A stretch of 64,000 nucleotides of DNA from an uncultured Odoribacter sp. Its GTDB lineage: Bacteria > Bacteroidota > Bacteroidia > Bacteroidales > Marinifilaceae. The stretch is from assembly GCA_910578985.1 (NCBI GenBank), contig CAJTSF010000007.1, positions 54,594 through 118,593 of the forward strand, written 5' to 3'. Below are positions 26,168 to 34,473 of the stretch, piece by piece; position 1 is the first letter of the stretch; every line of letters begins with the position of its first letter. The position numbers were made by a program, and so were the translations under genes. The notes beneath the pieces were generated by a model. It had not been told where the DNA came from. It did no database searches and saw nothing but the letters and a program-made list of their open reading frames with translations.

Positions 26168-26800
26168 TTACAAAGCCAGATGAATCACTTTTTTAGTCTC
26201 GAAAAAGGGCTCTGAAAAGAAGTCGGTGATGGGGTAAACGGTGGCGCGGGAACCGAAAGGGGCAATCTCCTCATCGAAGTCGCCGCCTTTGAGATAAAGG
26301 ATGCCATTGGCAAGGGCATTGCGGGAAGCGGGGAGCGTCTTGCCCTTCACCCAGGTGACGAAAGCGGGGAAAGCGGTCACGGCACGGCTGACGATGAAGT
26401 CGTGCTTCTCGGCAACTTGCTCCACGCGCGTCTGGCGGGCGGTGACGTTTTGCAGCCCGAGTGCCTCCCTGACACCCTCGACAACCTTGATTTTCTTGCC
26501 GATGGAGTCCACCAGCAGGAAACGGCATTCGGGAAAGAGGATGGCGAGGGGGATGCCGGGGAACCCGCCGCCGGTGCCGACGTCCATGATGCGCGTGCCG
26601 GGCACGAAGCGGATGACGCGCGCGATGGCGAGGGAATGGAGCACGTGGTGCACCCAGAAAGAGTCCATGTCCTTACGGGAGATGACGTTGATTTTCTCGT
26701 TCCACTCCCGGTACAACCCTTCCAGGCGGGCGAAACGGTCTGCCTGTTCACCCGTCAAATCAGGGAAATAAGCGTGTATGAGTTCCAGGGCGTCTTTCAT
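26168..26800 (-). CDS. rsmG: 16S rRNA (guanine527-N7)-methyltransferase
   Basis: Methylates G527 of 16S rRNA (GidB). The 210-residue protein has the SAM loop IMDVGTGGGFPGIPLAILFP, then FLLVDSIGKKIKVVE and FIVSRAVTAF, all diagnostic. Its ATG overlaps the stop of the upstream flippase-like gene (ATGA), implying coupling. Confidence 0.96.
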   Translation of the reverse strand: MKDALELIHAYFPDLTGEQADRFARLEGLYREWNEKINVISRKDMDSFWVHHVLHSLAIARVIRFVPGTRIMDVGTGGGFPGIPLAILFPECRFLLVDSIGKKIKVVEGVREALGLQNVTARQTRVEQVAEKHDFIVSRAVTAFPAFVTWVKGKTLPASRNALANGILYLKGGDFDEEIAPFGSRATVYPITDFFSEPFFETKKVIHLAL

Positions 26801-27828
26801 CGGGCAGGCTGTCGGGTGGAGAAATCACGGTTGTAAAGCGGCATGGCAATGACACACACGACGCCGACCACAATGTAGAGGAGCGTCATCGCTCCGTGGG
26901 TGAGGAGGGCGAATATCCTTGCCATATCCTCCATGCCGGGCTCGGCGGGGAGGTAAATCATGAGGGAGGCGATGACCATGAAATGCCAGGCGCCGATGCC
27001 TCCCTGGACGGGCGCCACCATGCCGTAACTCGCCAGCACGAAGCAGGTGAGCGCCACCCCGATGCCGAGGTGCGAGGTGAAGCCGAAGCAGAAGAAGCAA
27101 ACGTAGAACATCAGGAAGTACATCAACCAGATGAACAGCGAATAGGCGATGAACAGCCCCTTGTGCCGCACGTCCCTGACGGAGAGCAGCCCGTCTTTCA
27201 GCCCGTGGAGAAAATGGCGGATGCGCCCCTGCAGGCGTTTCTTGAGGAAGAGTTTCCACACCGCCACCGCCAGCACCGCCACACCGGCCGCCACCGCCAG
27301 CATCCAGGCGGAGTGGAAAAGGCGGAACAGGTTCGTCCGGATTTCGGGATTGGAGTCGAGGAATATGCCGAGTTGCTTGAACTGCGTAAGCACCATGAGC
27401 AGGGTGAGCGCCAACAGGATAAGCATGTCGATGACGCGCTCCGTGACCACGTTGCCGAGAAGATTGGGAAAGGGTATCTTCTCATACTTGGCGACCACTC
27501 CGCAGCGGGTGAACTCGCCCATGCGGGGAATCGCCAGGTTGGCAAAATAGCCCACCATCACGCCCATGAAGCCGTTGGCGAGGCGGATTCGGTAGCCCAT
27601 CGACTCCACCAGAAGCTGCCAGCGCAACGCCCGGCACAAATGGCTCGCCATGCCCATCAGGCAGGCGACCGCCACCCACGTGTAGTCCACGTCGTGCCGC
27701 AGCACCTGCATCAACTCGTCCCAATCCTGGTCACGGTAGACCAGCCAGAACAGCAACACGGAGAGCCCCAGAAAGAGCACGAATTTCAAAGTGTTTTTTA
27801 TCCACGGACGCATAGCCTCATCTGTCAT
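26797..27828 (-). CDS. Flippase-like integral membrane protein (LPG synthase TM/UPF0104 family)
   Basis: A 343-residue polytopic protein of the lysylphosphatidylglycerol synthase TM-region family: an N-terminal FVLFLGLSVLLFWLVYRD, CLMGMASHLCRALRWQLL, GYFANLAIPRMGEFTRCGV and the C-terminal APVQGGIGAWHFMV are family landmarks. There is no synthetase domain. Members are thought to move lipid-linked substrates across the inner membrane; the substrate is not known. ATG at 27828 is 7 bases from its promoter box; 27813 is an alternative. Confidence 0.85.
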   Translation of the reverse strand: MTDEAMRPWIKNTLKFVLFLGLSVLLFWLVYRDQDWDELMQVLRHDVDYTWVAVACLMGMASHLCRALRWQLLVESMGYRIRLANGFMGVMVGYFANLAIPRMGEFTRCGVVAKYEKIPFPNLLGNVVTERVIDMLILLALTLLMVLTQFKQLGIFLDSNPEIRTNLFRLFHSAWMLAVAAGVAVLAVAVWKLFLKKRLQGRIRHFLHGLKDGLLSVRDVRHKGLFIAYSLFIWLMYFLMFYVCFFCFGFTSHLGIGVALTCFVLASYGMVAPVQGGIGAWHFMVIASLMIYLPAEPGMEDMARIFALLTHGAMTLLYIVVGVVCVIAMPLYNRDFSTRQPAR

Positions 27829-27835
27829 AACGGCG

Positions 27836-27843
27836 CAAATGTA
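27836..27843 (-). promoter_or_regulatory. TAnnTTTG promoter box, 7 bases from start codon
   Basis: Minus-strand TACATTTG, then CGCCGTT, then the ATG at 27828. Divergent from the ksgA promoter. Confidence 0.65.
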
Positions 27844-27885
27844 CAAAATAATGCAGAGACGGACACGGTTTTCGGCGATTTTATG

Positions 27886-27893
27886 TACTTTTG
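27886..27893 (+). promoter_or_regulatory. TAnnTTTG promoter box, 4 bases from ksgA start
   Basis: TACTTTTG, then CAGC, then the ATG at 27898; the message would be leaderless or nearly so. The -33 element is not clear. Confidence 0.65.
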
Positions 27894-27897
27894 CAGC

Positions 27898-28668
27898 ATG
27901 AGTGTCGTGAGAGCCAAGAAAAGTCTGGGGCAACATTTCCTGCGCGACGGGAACATCGCGCGCAAGATAACGGAGAGCCTGCTGCCCGTCACCCGGGAGG
28001 TACTGGAAATCGGTCCCGGCATGGGGGTGCTTACCCGCCTCCTGCTGGAGAACGCCGCTTTCTCCGTGCGTGCCGTGGACATCGACCGGGAGTCGGTGGA
28101 CTACCTCCATGCCGAACTGCCGGAGCATCGGGAACGCATCCTGTACGGGGATTTCCTGAAGATGGACATCGCGGCGCTCTACCCGGAGCCGTTCTCCGTC
28201 ATCGGGAACCTGCCTTATAACATCTCGTCGCAAATCTTCTTCCGCGTCATCGAGCACCGCGACCGGGTACGGCAGGTGGTGTGCATGATTCAGAAAGAGG
28301 TGGCGGAGCGGATAGCGGCGCCCTGCGGCAACAAGAGCTACGGCATCCTGAGCGTCTTTTTGCAGGCGTTCTACCGCATCGAATACCTGTTCACGGTGAG
28401 CGAGAAGGTGTTCGACCCGCCCCCCAAGGTGAAGTCGGCGGTCATCCGCCTCACGCGGAACGAACGCGCGGAACTGGGATGCGACGAGGGAATGTTTTTC
28501 CGCGTGGTGAAAACGGGATTCAACCAACGGCGGAAAACCCTGCGCAACTCCCTGCGGGGAATGCTTCCGCCGACGTTCGAGTCGGACTATCTGAACCTGC
28601 GCCCGGAGCAGCTGGACATCCATGATTTTGTGCAACTAACCCAACTGATATGCAACCATTCGAACTGA
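27898..28668 (+). CDS. rsmA: 16S rRNA (adenine1518-N6/adenine1519-N6)-dimethyltransferase
   Basis: KsgA/RsmA dimethylates A1518 and A1519 of 16S rRNA late in 30S assembly. The 256-residue protein shows KKSLGQHFLRD, SAM loop VLEIGPGMGVLTRLLL, VDIDRESV, and the catalytic NLPYNISSQIF. The ATG at 27898 places the start at the family-typical position and 4 bases after a promoter box. The stop overlaps the mgtE start by 19 bases, so the pair is cotranscribed. Confidence 0.97.
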   Translation: MSVVRAKKSLGQHFLRDGNIARKITESLLPVTREVLEIGPGMGVLTRLLLENAAFSVRAVDIDRESVDYLHAELPEHRERILYGDFLKMDIAALYPEPFSVIGNLPYNISSQIFFRVIEHRDRVRQVVCMIQKEVAERIAAPCGNKSYGILSVFLQAFYRIEYLFTVSEKVFDPPPKVKSAVIRLTRNERAELGCDEGMFFRVVKTGFNQRRKTLRNSLRGMLPPTFESDYLNLRPEQLDIHDFVQLTQLICNHSN

Positions 28669-30014
28669 CCCATGAGTTCCTCGACCGGCTGACGGAGCTG
28701 ATCGATGCGGAAAACCGCGCGGAGGTGACGCGGCTCGTTGCCGAACTCCACCCGGCGGACATCGCCGAGATTCTGGAGGAGTTGAACAACGAACGGGCAC
28801 AGTTCGTGTTCCTCCTGCTCGACAACGAGAAGGCGAGCGACGTGCTGGCGGAAATCGACGAGGAGGAACGCGTGCATTTCATCGAATCCTTCCCCGCGGA
28901 GGTCATCGGGCGGTTCATCGACCACATGGACTCGGACGACGCCGCCGACCTGGTGTCCAGCATGACCAACGAGCAACAGCACGAGGTGCTGGCGCACATG
29001 GAGGACCTGGAGCAGGCGGGCGACATCGTGGACCTTCTGCACTATGACGACGATACCGCCGGCGGTCTGATGGCAAAGGAGCTGGTGATGGTGAACGAGA
29101 ACTGGACGGTGCTCACCTGCCTGCGCGAGGTGAGCCGGCAAGCGGAGAACCTGGATGAAATCTATAATATCTACGTGGTGAACGACGACCACAAACTGAA
29201 AGGGCGGCTCTCGATGAAAAAGATGATTACCGCCCCGACCTCCGCCCGCATCATCAACCTCTACTACCCCGACATCACTTTCGTGAAGACGGACGAACCG
29301 GCGGAGTCGGTCGCCCTCATCATGCAGAAATACGACCTGGTGGCGATACCCGTCACCGACCAGGTGGGACGCCTCGTGGGGCGCATCACCATCGACGACG
29401 TGGTGGACTTCATCAAGGAGGAGGCGGACAAAGACTACCAGATGCTGTCCGGTATCACGCAGGACATCGAATCGTCCGACAGCATCTGGGCGCAGACGAA
29501 AGCGCGCCTCCCGTGGCTGATTATCGCACTGTTCGGAGGGATGGTGTCCGCGTGGATGATCCTGCAATACGAAGCGGACATCGCGCTGTTTCCCGTCACC
29601 GCCATGTTCATCCCCGTCATCACCGCCATGGGAGGCAATGTGGGCATCCAGTCTTCCGCCATCGTGGTGCAGGGACTGGCTTCCAACTCCCTCAGCATGA
29701 AGAACGGGTTCCGCAATATCCTGAAAGACCTCGGGGGCGCCCTCATCAACGCGACCATCTGCTCCTCGGTGACCTTCCTGCTGACGCTGGTGTTCGGCAT
29801 GGCTTCCTTCGCAATGCCCGTCACGGTCGCCATCGCCATGTTCGCGGTGATTGTCTTCGCCTCCGTGTTCGGTACCGCCTGTCCCCTGCTCTTGAACAAG
29901 ATGGGCATAGACCCCGCCCTCGCCACGGGTCCGTTCATCACCCTGGCGAACGATATTGTCGGGTTGAACATCTATCTGGTTATCGGGCGGCTGATTCTGA
30001 CACACTTAGCCTGA
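28650..30014 (+). CDS. mgtE: Magnesium transporter MgtE
   Basis: A 454-residue Mg2+ channel. The N-domain (LVAELHPADIAEILEELNNE) and CBS pair (about 140-260, with LVAIPVTDQVGRLVGRITIDDVVDFI) form the cytosolic Mg2+ sensor; five helices follow from about 285, including MFIPVITAMGGNVGIQSSAIVVQGLA, the pore signature. Full length. Overlaps ksgA, an arrangement that suggests coupling to ribosome biogenesis only by transcription. Confidence 0.95.
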   Translation: MQPFELTHEFLDRLTELIDAENRAEVTRLVAELHPADIAEILEELNNERAQFVFLLLDNEKASDVLAEIDEEERVHFIESFPAEVIGRFIDHMDSDDAADLVSSMTNEQQHEVLAHMEDLEQAGDIVDLLHYDDDTAGGLMAKELVMVNENWTVLTCLREVSRQAENLDEIYNIYVVNDDHKLKGRLSMKKMITAPTSARIINLYYPDITFVKTDEPAESVALIMQKYDLVAIPVTDQVGRLVGRITIDDVVDFIKEEADKDYQMLSGITQDIESSDSIWAQTKARLPWLIIALFGGMVSAWMILQYEADIALFPVTAMFIPVITAMGGNVGIQSSAIVVQGLASNSLSMKNGFRNILKDLGGALINATICSSVTFLLTLVFGMASFAMPVTVAIAMFAVIVFASVFGTACPLLLNKMGIDPALATGPFITLANDIVGLNIYLVIGRLILTHLA

Positions 30015-30040
30015 ACGGCATAATTATTTCCGGCTTTTGC

Positions 30041-30061
30041 ATGATTATGGTGCATAATCAT
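30041..30061. promoter_or_regulatory. Perfect 9-bp palindrome, candidate operator
   Basis: ATGATTATG, GTG, CATAATCAT: perfect inverted repeat ending 24 bases upstream of the TAATTTTG box that precedes arginine deiminase, so it reaches to about the -33 region. No T-run follows, arguing against a terminator. Its AT-rich form is reminiscent of ARG boxes; ArgR binding is an inference. Confidence 0.6.
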
Positions 30062-30084
30062 AAGGTTATTAACCATTTAAGCAG

Positions 30085-30092
30085 TAATTTTG
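30085..30092 (+). promoter_or_regulatory. TAnnTTTG promoter box for arginine deiminase
   Basis: TAATTTTG, 36 bases upstream of the ATG at 30129. Confidence 0.65.
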
Positions 30093-30128
30093 CTTATCCT
30101 TTTCAGGAATAACATAAAGCAAAAATAT

Positions 30129-31412
30129 ATGAATCCAATCGTAGAAGTCAATGTCTGTTCGGAAATCGGGAAACTGAACGGCGTCATCCTGCATACCCCG
30201 GGACCGGAAGTGGAAAACATGACCCCCGAAAATGCCGCCCAGGCATTATACAGCGATATCATCAATCCCGCCATCGCGCGCGAGGAATATAAGCAGCTTG
30301 CCGGCGTGCTGTCCAAAATCACCCGCACCTACCAGGTGAAGGAACTGCTGGAGAACATCCTGAAAGACGACCATGTGAAAGCGGCGGTCATCGACCGTGT
30401 GGAAGCCATCGAACCGTTCATCGCCGAAGCCGCCCCCACGGGGAGCATCAAAGAGCGGCTGCTGGCATGCGGGGCGGAGGAACTGGCACGCCTGCTCGTC
30501 GAAGGGGTGGAAGTGACGAAAGACAACCTCACCCGCTTCCTGTGCAACGACAAGTATGCGTTGCGCCCGATGCACAACTTCTTCTTCACGCGCGACGCCT
30601 CGATGAGCATGTACAACGAAGTGCTCATCGGCAGGATGGCAAACACCATCCGCGAACGGGAATCCGTCATCATGCAGTCCATCTTCGACTTCACGCCGGA
30701 GTTCAAGACCCGGACGGTGACCATCCCCGCCGCGGGAGAAGCCACCCCGCGCCTGCGCCACATCGAGGGCGGCGACGTGCTGATTGCCCGTGACGACATC
30801 CTCCTCATCGGCAACGGTGCCCGCACCAGCACGCAGGCGGTGGACATGCTCATCTACGAATTCATGAACCGCAAGAGCGAGAAAGCCCAGCACATCATCG
30901 TGCAGGAACTGCCGCATACGCCGGAGTCGTTCATCCACCTCGACATGGTGTTCACGCTCCTCGACCGCAACAAGTGCATGGCTTACGAGCCGCTCATCCT
31001 GAAACCGAACAACTACCGCACGGTGCACATCACCGTCCAGGGCGGGAAACTGCAAAGCATCACGGAGGAGACGAACCTCGTGGCGGCGCTGAAGAAATTG
31101 GGGATGGAGCTGGAACCGGTGCTCTGCGGAGGAGCGGACGAGTGGCACCAGGCACGCGAACAGTGGCACAGCGGCGCGAACTTCTTTGCCGTGAGTCCCG
31201 GTCAGGTGTTGGGCTACGGACGCAACAACTATACCATCGAAGCCATGAACAAAGCAGGCTTCGAAGTGATTAAAGCGAACGACGTCATCGCGGACAAGGT
31301 GTCCCTGGAAAACTACAGCAAATACGTCATCACCATCGAAGGCTCCGAGCTGCCCCGCGGCGGCGGCGGCGCACGCTGCATGACGATGCCGGTGAACCGC
31401 ACCGCCCTGTAA
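30129..31412 (+). CDS. arcA: Arginine deiminase family protein
   Basis: Hydrolyses arginine to citrulline and ammonia in the arginine deiminase pathway. The 427-residue protein follows the guanidino-modifying fold: GKLNGVILHTPGPEVENMTP, LRPMHNFFFTRDASM, HIEGGDVLIARDD, FIHLDMVFTLLDRNKCMAY, and the nucleophile Cys417 in GGGGARCMTMP (ArcA usually has GGPRCM). No ornithine carbamoyltransferase or carbamate kinase is adjacent, so the pathway may be split across the genome. The ATG at 30129 follows a palindrome and promoter box. Confidence 0.9.
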   Translation: MNPIVEVNVCSEIGKLNGVILHTPGPEVENMTPENAAQALYSDIINPAIAREEYKQLAGVLSKITRTYQVKELLENILKDDHVKAAVIDRVEAIEPFIAEAAPTGSIKERLLACGAEELARLLVEGVEVTKDNLTRFLCNDKYALRPMHNFFFTRDASMSMYNEVLIGRMANTIRERESVIMQSIFDFTPEFKTRTVTIPAAGEATPRLRHIEGGDVLIARDDILLIGNGARTSTQAVDMLIYEFMNRKSEKAQHIIVQELPHTPESFIHLDMVFTLLDRNKCMAYEPLILKPNNYRTVHITVQGGKLQSITEETNLVAALKKLGMELEPVLCGGADEWHQAREQWHSGANFFAVSPGQVLGYGRNNYTIEAMNKAGFEVIKANDVIADKVSLENYSKYVITIEGSELPRGGGGARCMTMPVNRTAL

Positions 31413-31436
31413 AACAATATAAGGCATTTTGCAAAA

Positions 31437-31470
31437 AAAAGCGTCTTGAAGGAAACCTCAAGACGCTTTT
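31437..31470. terminator. Bidirectional intrinsic terminator
   Basis: 13-bp stem AAAAGCGTCTTGA / TCAAGACGCTTTT with an 8-base loop and flanking A and T runs, between convergent arginine deiminase and P-type ATPase genes. Confidence 0.9.
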
Positions 31471-31478
31471 TTCATCCC

Positions 31479-33329
31479 CTACCGGCCCGTCTGCATCGCC
31501 CGGAAAGCGTTGAGCACCGCCAGGACGGTCACGCCGACATCGGCAAAGACGGCTTCCCACATATCCGCTACCCCGAAAGCACCCGCCAAAAGCATCAAGA
31601 ACTTGACGCCGATGGCAAAAACGATATTCTGCATGACGATGCGCCGCGTTCGCCGTGCCATACGTATGGCTTCCGCCACCTTCTGCGGGTTATCGTCCAT
31701 CAACACCACGTCCGCCGCTTCGATGGCGGCGTCGCTTCCGGCAGCCCCCATGGCAATCCCCACATCCGCCAGTTTCAAGACAGGAGCGTCGTTGATGCCG
31801 TCGCCGACAAACGCCAACCTCCCCGCTCCGCCGCCGGTCCGCAATGCCTCCACACACGCCACCTTATCCGCCGGCAACAATCCGGCATGCCACTCATCGA
31901 TACCCAAAGCACGCGCCACCTCCTCCGCCACCTCCGGACGGTCGCCGGTAAGCATCACCGTCCTCCCCACCCCCGCACGCCGCAAATCGGCAATCGCCCC
32001 GGCAGACTGCGCCTTGAGGCTGTCGGAAACAACGATATGCCCCATATACTCCCCGTCCACCGCCAGGTGCACGAGCGTACCGGTCTTTTCGCACGGCTTG
32101 GCTTCCACCCCTGCCCGTCGCATCAGTTTCTCATTGCCTGCATACACCTCACGCCCGTCCACCCGGGCGAATATCCCTTCCCCGGCAAAGTCCGCCAGCG
32201 CGGAAACCCGCTCCCGGGCAACCGGACGACGGTACGCCTCCCGGATGGACACCGCCACCGGATGGGCGGAATCGCTCTCCGCAAGCGCCACCAACTCCAC
32301 CAGTTCCTCCGCGGGAATCATCTCCGGATGCACGGCTGTCACCGAGAAATTACCCCGGGTCAGCGTTCCCGTCTTGTCGAAAACCACCGTATCCACGCGC
32401 GCCAATACCTCCAGATAATTGGACCCCTTCACCAGAATCCCCCGCCGCGACGCCCCGCCGATACCGGAAAAGAAGGTCAAAGGAATAGAGACCACCAGCG
32501 CGCACGGGCAAGAAATCACCAGAAACACCAACGCACGGTTCAGCCACACCAGCCAATCCCCTCCGGCAACAAGCGGCGGCACCACGGCAAGCAACACCGC
32601 AGCCAGCACCACGACAGGCGTATAATAACGAGCAAAACGGGTGATGAATTTCTCCGTCGGGGCTTTCCCCGTTTCGGCATGCTCCACCAAATCCAGGATG
32701 CGGGAGACGGTGGACTCCCCGTAAGTCCCCGACGTGCGGATGCGCAGCGCCCCCGTCATGTTCATCGCCCCGCTGGTCACTCCGTCCCCTTCCGCGACCT
32801 CACGCGGGAGGCTCTCCCCCGTCAGCGCGGAGGTGTCCAGCAAGGAAGCGCCCGACACCACCACGCCGTCCAACGGTATCTTCTCCCCGGGCTTCACGAC
32901 GATGATTCCGCCTTTCGGCACCCGGTCGGGCGCCACGCGGAGCAAAGCGCCCCCCTCCTCCCAATGGGCATAATCGGGACGGATGTCCATCAACGCCGCA
33001 ATGGAAGCCCGGCTCCGTGCCACCGCCCGCTCCTGGAACCACTCGCCCGCCTGGAAAAACAACATCACGGCGACCGCCTCGGGATACTCGCCGATGGCAA
33101 AAGCACCGACAGTCGCTACCGACATCAAAAAGTTCTCATCCAGAAAATCACCGCGCAACAGATTGCGCACGGCTCTATACACAATATCCGCCCCGACGGT
33201 CAAATAGGCGGCCACGCAAAGCATCGCCCCTATTCTCCAGTCCGCCGCAAACGAAGGCACATAAGACAGTCCCAGCAATACCCCGCCCACGAGGATTCGA
33301 GACAGCATCACTTTTTGTTCCCTTTCCAT
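31479..33329 (-). CDS. P1B-type metal-translocating ATPase, Zn/Cd/Pb class
   Basis: A 616-residue efflux pump. Motifs in order: actuator TGES, transmembrane CPCALVVSIPL (CPC metal site), phosphorylation DKTGTLT, SAHP, nucleotide-binding GDGINDAP, and a C-terminal helix with ADVGVTVLAVLNA, the D-x-G pattern of the P1B-2 (ZntA/CadA) class rather than Cu ATPases. There is no N-terminal heavy-metal-associated domain, so it is a short-form pump. No metal regulator is adjacent. Divergent from menA. Confidence 0.93.
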   Translation of the reverse strand: MEREQKVMLSRILVGGVLLGLSYVPSFAADWRIGAMLCVAAYLTVGADIVYRAVRNLLRGDFLDENFLMSVATVGAFAIGEYPEAVAVMLFFQAGEWFQERAVARSRASIAALMDIRPDYAHWEEGGALLRVAPDRVPKGGIIVVKPGEKIPLDGVVVSGASLLDTSALTGESLPREVAEGDGVTSGAMNMTGALRIRTSGTYGESTVSRILDLVEHAETGKAPTEKFITRFARYYTPVVVLAAVLLAVVPPLVAGGDWLVWLNRALVFLVISCPCALVVSIPLTFFSGIGGASRRGILVKGSNYLEVLARVDTVVFDKTGTLTRGNFSVTAVHPEMIPAEELVELVALAESDSAHPVAVSIREAYRRPVARERVSALADFAGEGIFARVDGREVYAGNEKLMRRAGVEAKPCEKTGTLVHLAVDGEYMGHIVVSDSLKAQSAGAIADLRRAGVGRTVMLTGDRPEVAEEVARALGIDEWHAGLLPADKVACVEALRTGGGAGRLAFVGDGINDAPVLKLADVGIAMGAAGSDAAIEAADVVLMDDNPQKVAEAIRMARRTRRIVMQNIVFAIGVKFLMLLAGAFGVADMWEAVFADVGVTVLAVLNAFRAMQTGR

Positions 33330-33352
33330 CTCTTTTCTTTTTAAGGTTTACG

Positions 33353-33360
33353 CAAAGATA
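33353..33360 (-). promoter_or_regulatory. TAnnTTTG promoter box for P-type ATPase
   Basis: Minus-strand TATCTTTG, 23 bases ahead of the ATG at 33329. Confidence 0.65.
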
Positions 33361-33396
33361 GCAGGAAAAGATTGCAACCCGATTGCAGATTTCATG

Positions 33397-33404
33397 TATC
33401 TTTG
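33397..33404 (+). promoter_or_regulatory. TAnnTTTG promoter box for menA
   Basis: TATCTTTG, 25 bases upstream of the menA ATG at 33430, and upstream of the large palindrome. Confidence 0.65.
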
Positions 33405-33429
33405 CCTCCAGAAAACAATACCAGTCGCC

Positions 33430-34473
33430 ATGAATCAGCCTCATACTTCCCTGCCCCCTTCTTCGCAACTGCTTCGGGACTCGCTCGCACCTCGTTCGCC
33501 GGGGAGCGAACGAGGTGCGAGCGAGTCCCGAAGCAAGACCGACGGAAGAAGCAGGCAACTTAGGCGCAACCAGCTACGGGCTTACCTTGTCAGCTTTCGT
33601 TTGCGCACCCTGCCGTTGTCCCTTTCGGGCATTTTCTTAGGCAGCCTGCTGGCGCGGGCGGACGGGCATTTCCGATGGGATGCTTTCGGGTGGGCGGTTG
33701 CCACCACGCTCTGCCTGCAAATCCTGTCGAACCTCGCCAACGAATGGGGAGACCTGCAAAAAGGGACGGACAATGCCGACCGGCTGGGACCCATCCGCAG
33801 CATCCAGTCAGGCGGGTTGTCACTGCGGGAGTTCAAACGGATGATAGCGGTGTTCGCCGGGCTGTCGGCGGTGTGCGGGTGCGCGCTGGTCTATACGGCT
33901 TTCGAGCATCTTTTCACCCGCGACGGACTGGTGATGCTCGGACTGGGCGCCGCCGCCATGGTGGCGGCCGTGAAATATACCGTGGGCAAAGGGGCATACG
34001 GTTACCGGGGGCTGGGCGACCTGTTCGTGTTCCTGTTTTTCGGGTTGCTGAGCGTGTGCGGTTCCTATTTCCTCCTGGCGGAGTCGCTCTCCGCGTGGGT
34101 GTTCCTGCCGGCGAGCGCCATCGGGATGCTGTCGGCAGGGGTGTTGAACCTCAACAATATGCGCGACATCGACAACGACCGGAAGTGCGGGAAACACACG
34201 CTGCCGGTGATGATGGGCATCCCGCGTGCCAAGATTTACCATTACGCCTTGATTGCCGGAGCATTCCTCTGCATGGGCGGCTATGTGGCGGCAAGGGGCG
34301 GAGGCATCCGGGGATGGCTGTTCCTCGTGACGTTGCCACTGTTCGCGGGACACATCGCGAAAGTGGCACGGAATGAGGGGCGGGAACTGGACGCACAGTT
34401 GAAAGTGCTGTCGCTCGCCACGTTGCTGTTCGCCCTGCTGGGCGGATGTCAGACGGGCTTCTCCCCCGTGTAA
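33430..34473 (+). CDS. menA: 1,4-dihydroxy-2-naphthoate polyprenyltransferase
   Basis: UbiA-family membrane prenyltransferase that attaches the isoprenoid tail in menaquinone synthesis. The family region starts near residue 43 (NQLRAYLVSFRLRTLPLSLSGI) and includes NLANEWGDLQKGTDNADR (first Asp motif), DIDNDRKCGKHTLPV (second Asp motif) and eight or nine helices. The first 42 or so residues are low-complexity (rich in Ser, Arg) and are encoded by a perfect palindrome, so they look like an added segment. No better start exists between the palindrome and the conserved region. The end overlaps convergent menG by 25 bases. Confidence 0.88.
   Translation: MNQPHTSLPPSSQLLRDSLAPRSPGSERGASESRSKTDGRSRQLRRNQLRAYLVSFRLRTLPLSLSGIFLGSLLARADGHFRWDAFGWAVATTLCLQILSNLANEWGDLQKGTDNADRLGPIRSIQSGGLSLREFKRMIAVFAGLSAVCGCALVYTAFEHLFTRDGLVMLGLGAAAMVAAVKYTVGKGAYGYRGLGDLFVFLFFGLLSVCGSYFLLAESLSAWVFLPASAIGMLSAGVLNLNNMRDIDNDRKCGKHTLPVMMGIPRAKIYHYALIAGAFLCMGGYVAARGGGIRGWLFLVTLPLFAGHIAKVARNEGRELDAQLKVLSLATLLFALLGGCQTGFSPV
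33471..33534. repeat. Perfect 29-bp inverted repeat
   Basis: Arms 33471-33499 (starting GCTTCGGGAC) and 33506-33534 (ending GTCCCGAAGC) are exact reverse complements around a 6-base loop CGGGGA. GC-rich and fully symmetrical, lying inside the 5' coding part of menA, 67 bases after the promoter box. In RNA it would form one very stable hairpin. Likely a dispersed palindromic element or insertion. Confidence 0.9.

Noticed and set aside
30041..30061. Palindrome as mgtE terminator
   Set aside because: The stem is AT-rich and no T-run follows; position relative to the next promoter fits an operator better.
33175..33563. Short ORFs on both strands containing ARTSFA and RCERVPKQ
   Set aside because: They are generated by the menA palindrome and have no independent coding signals.
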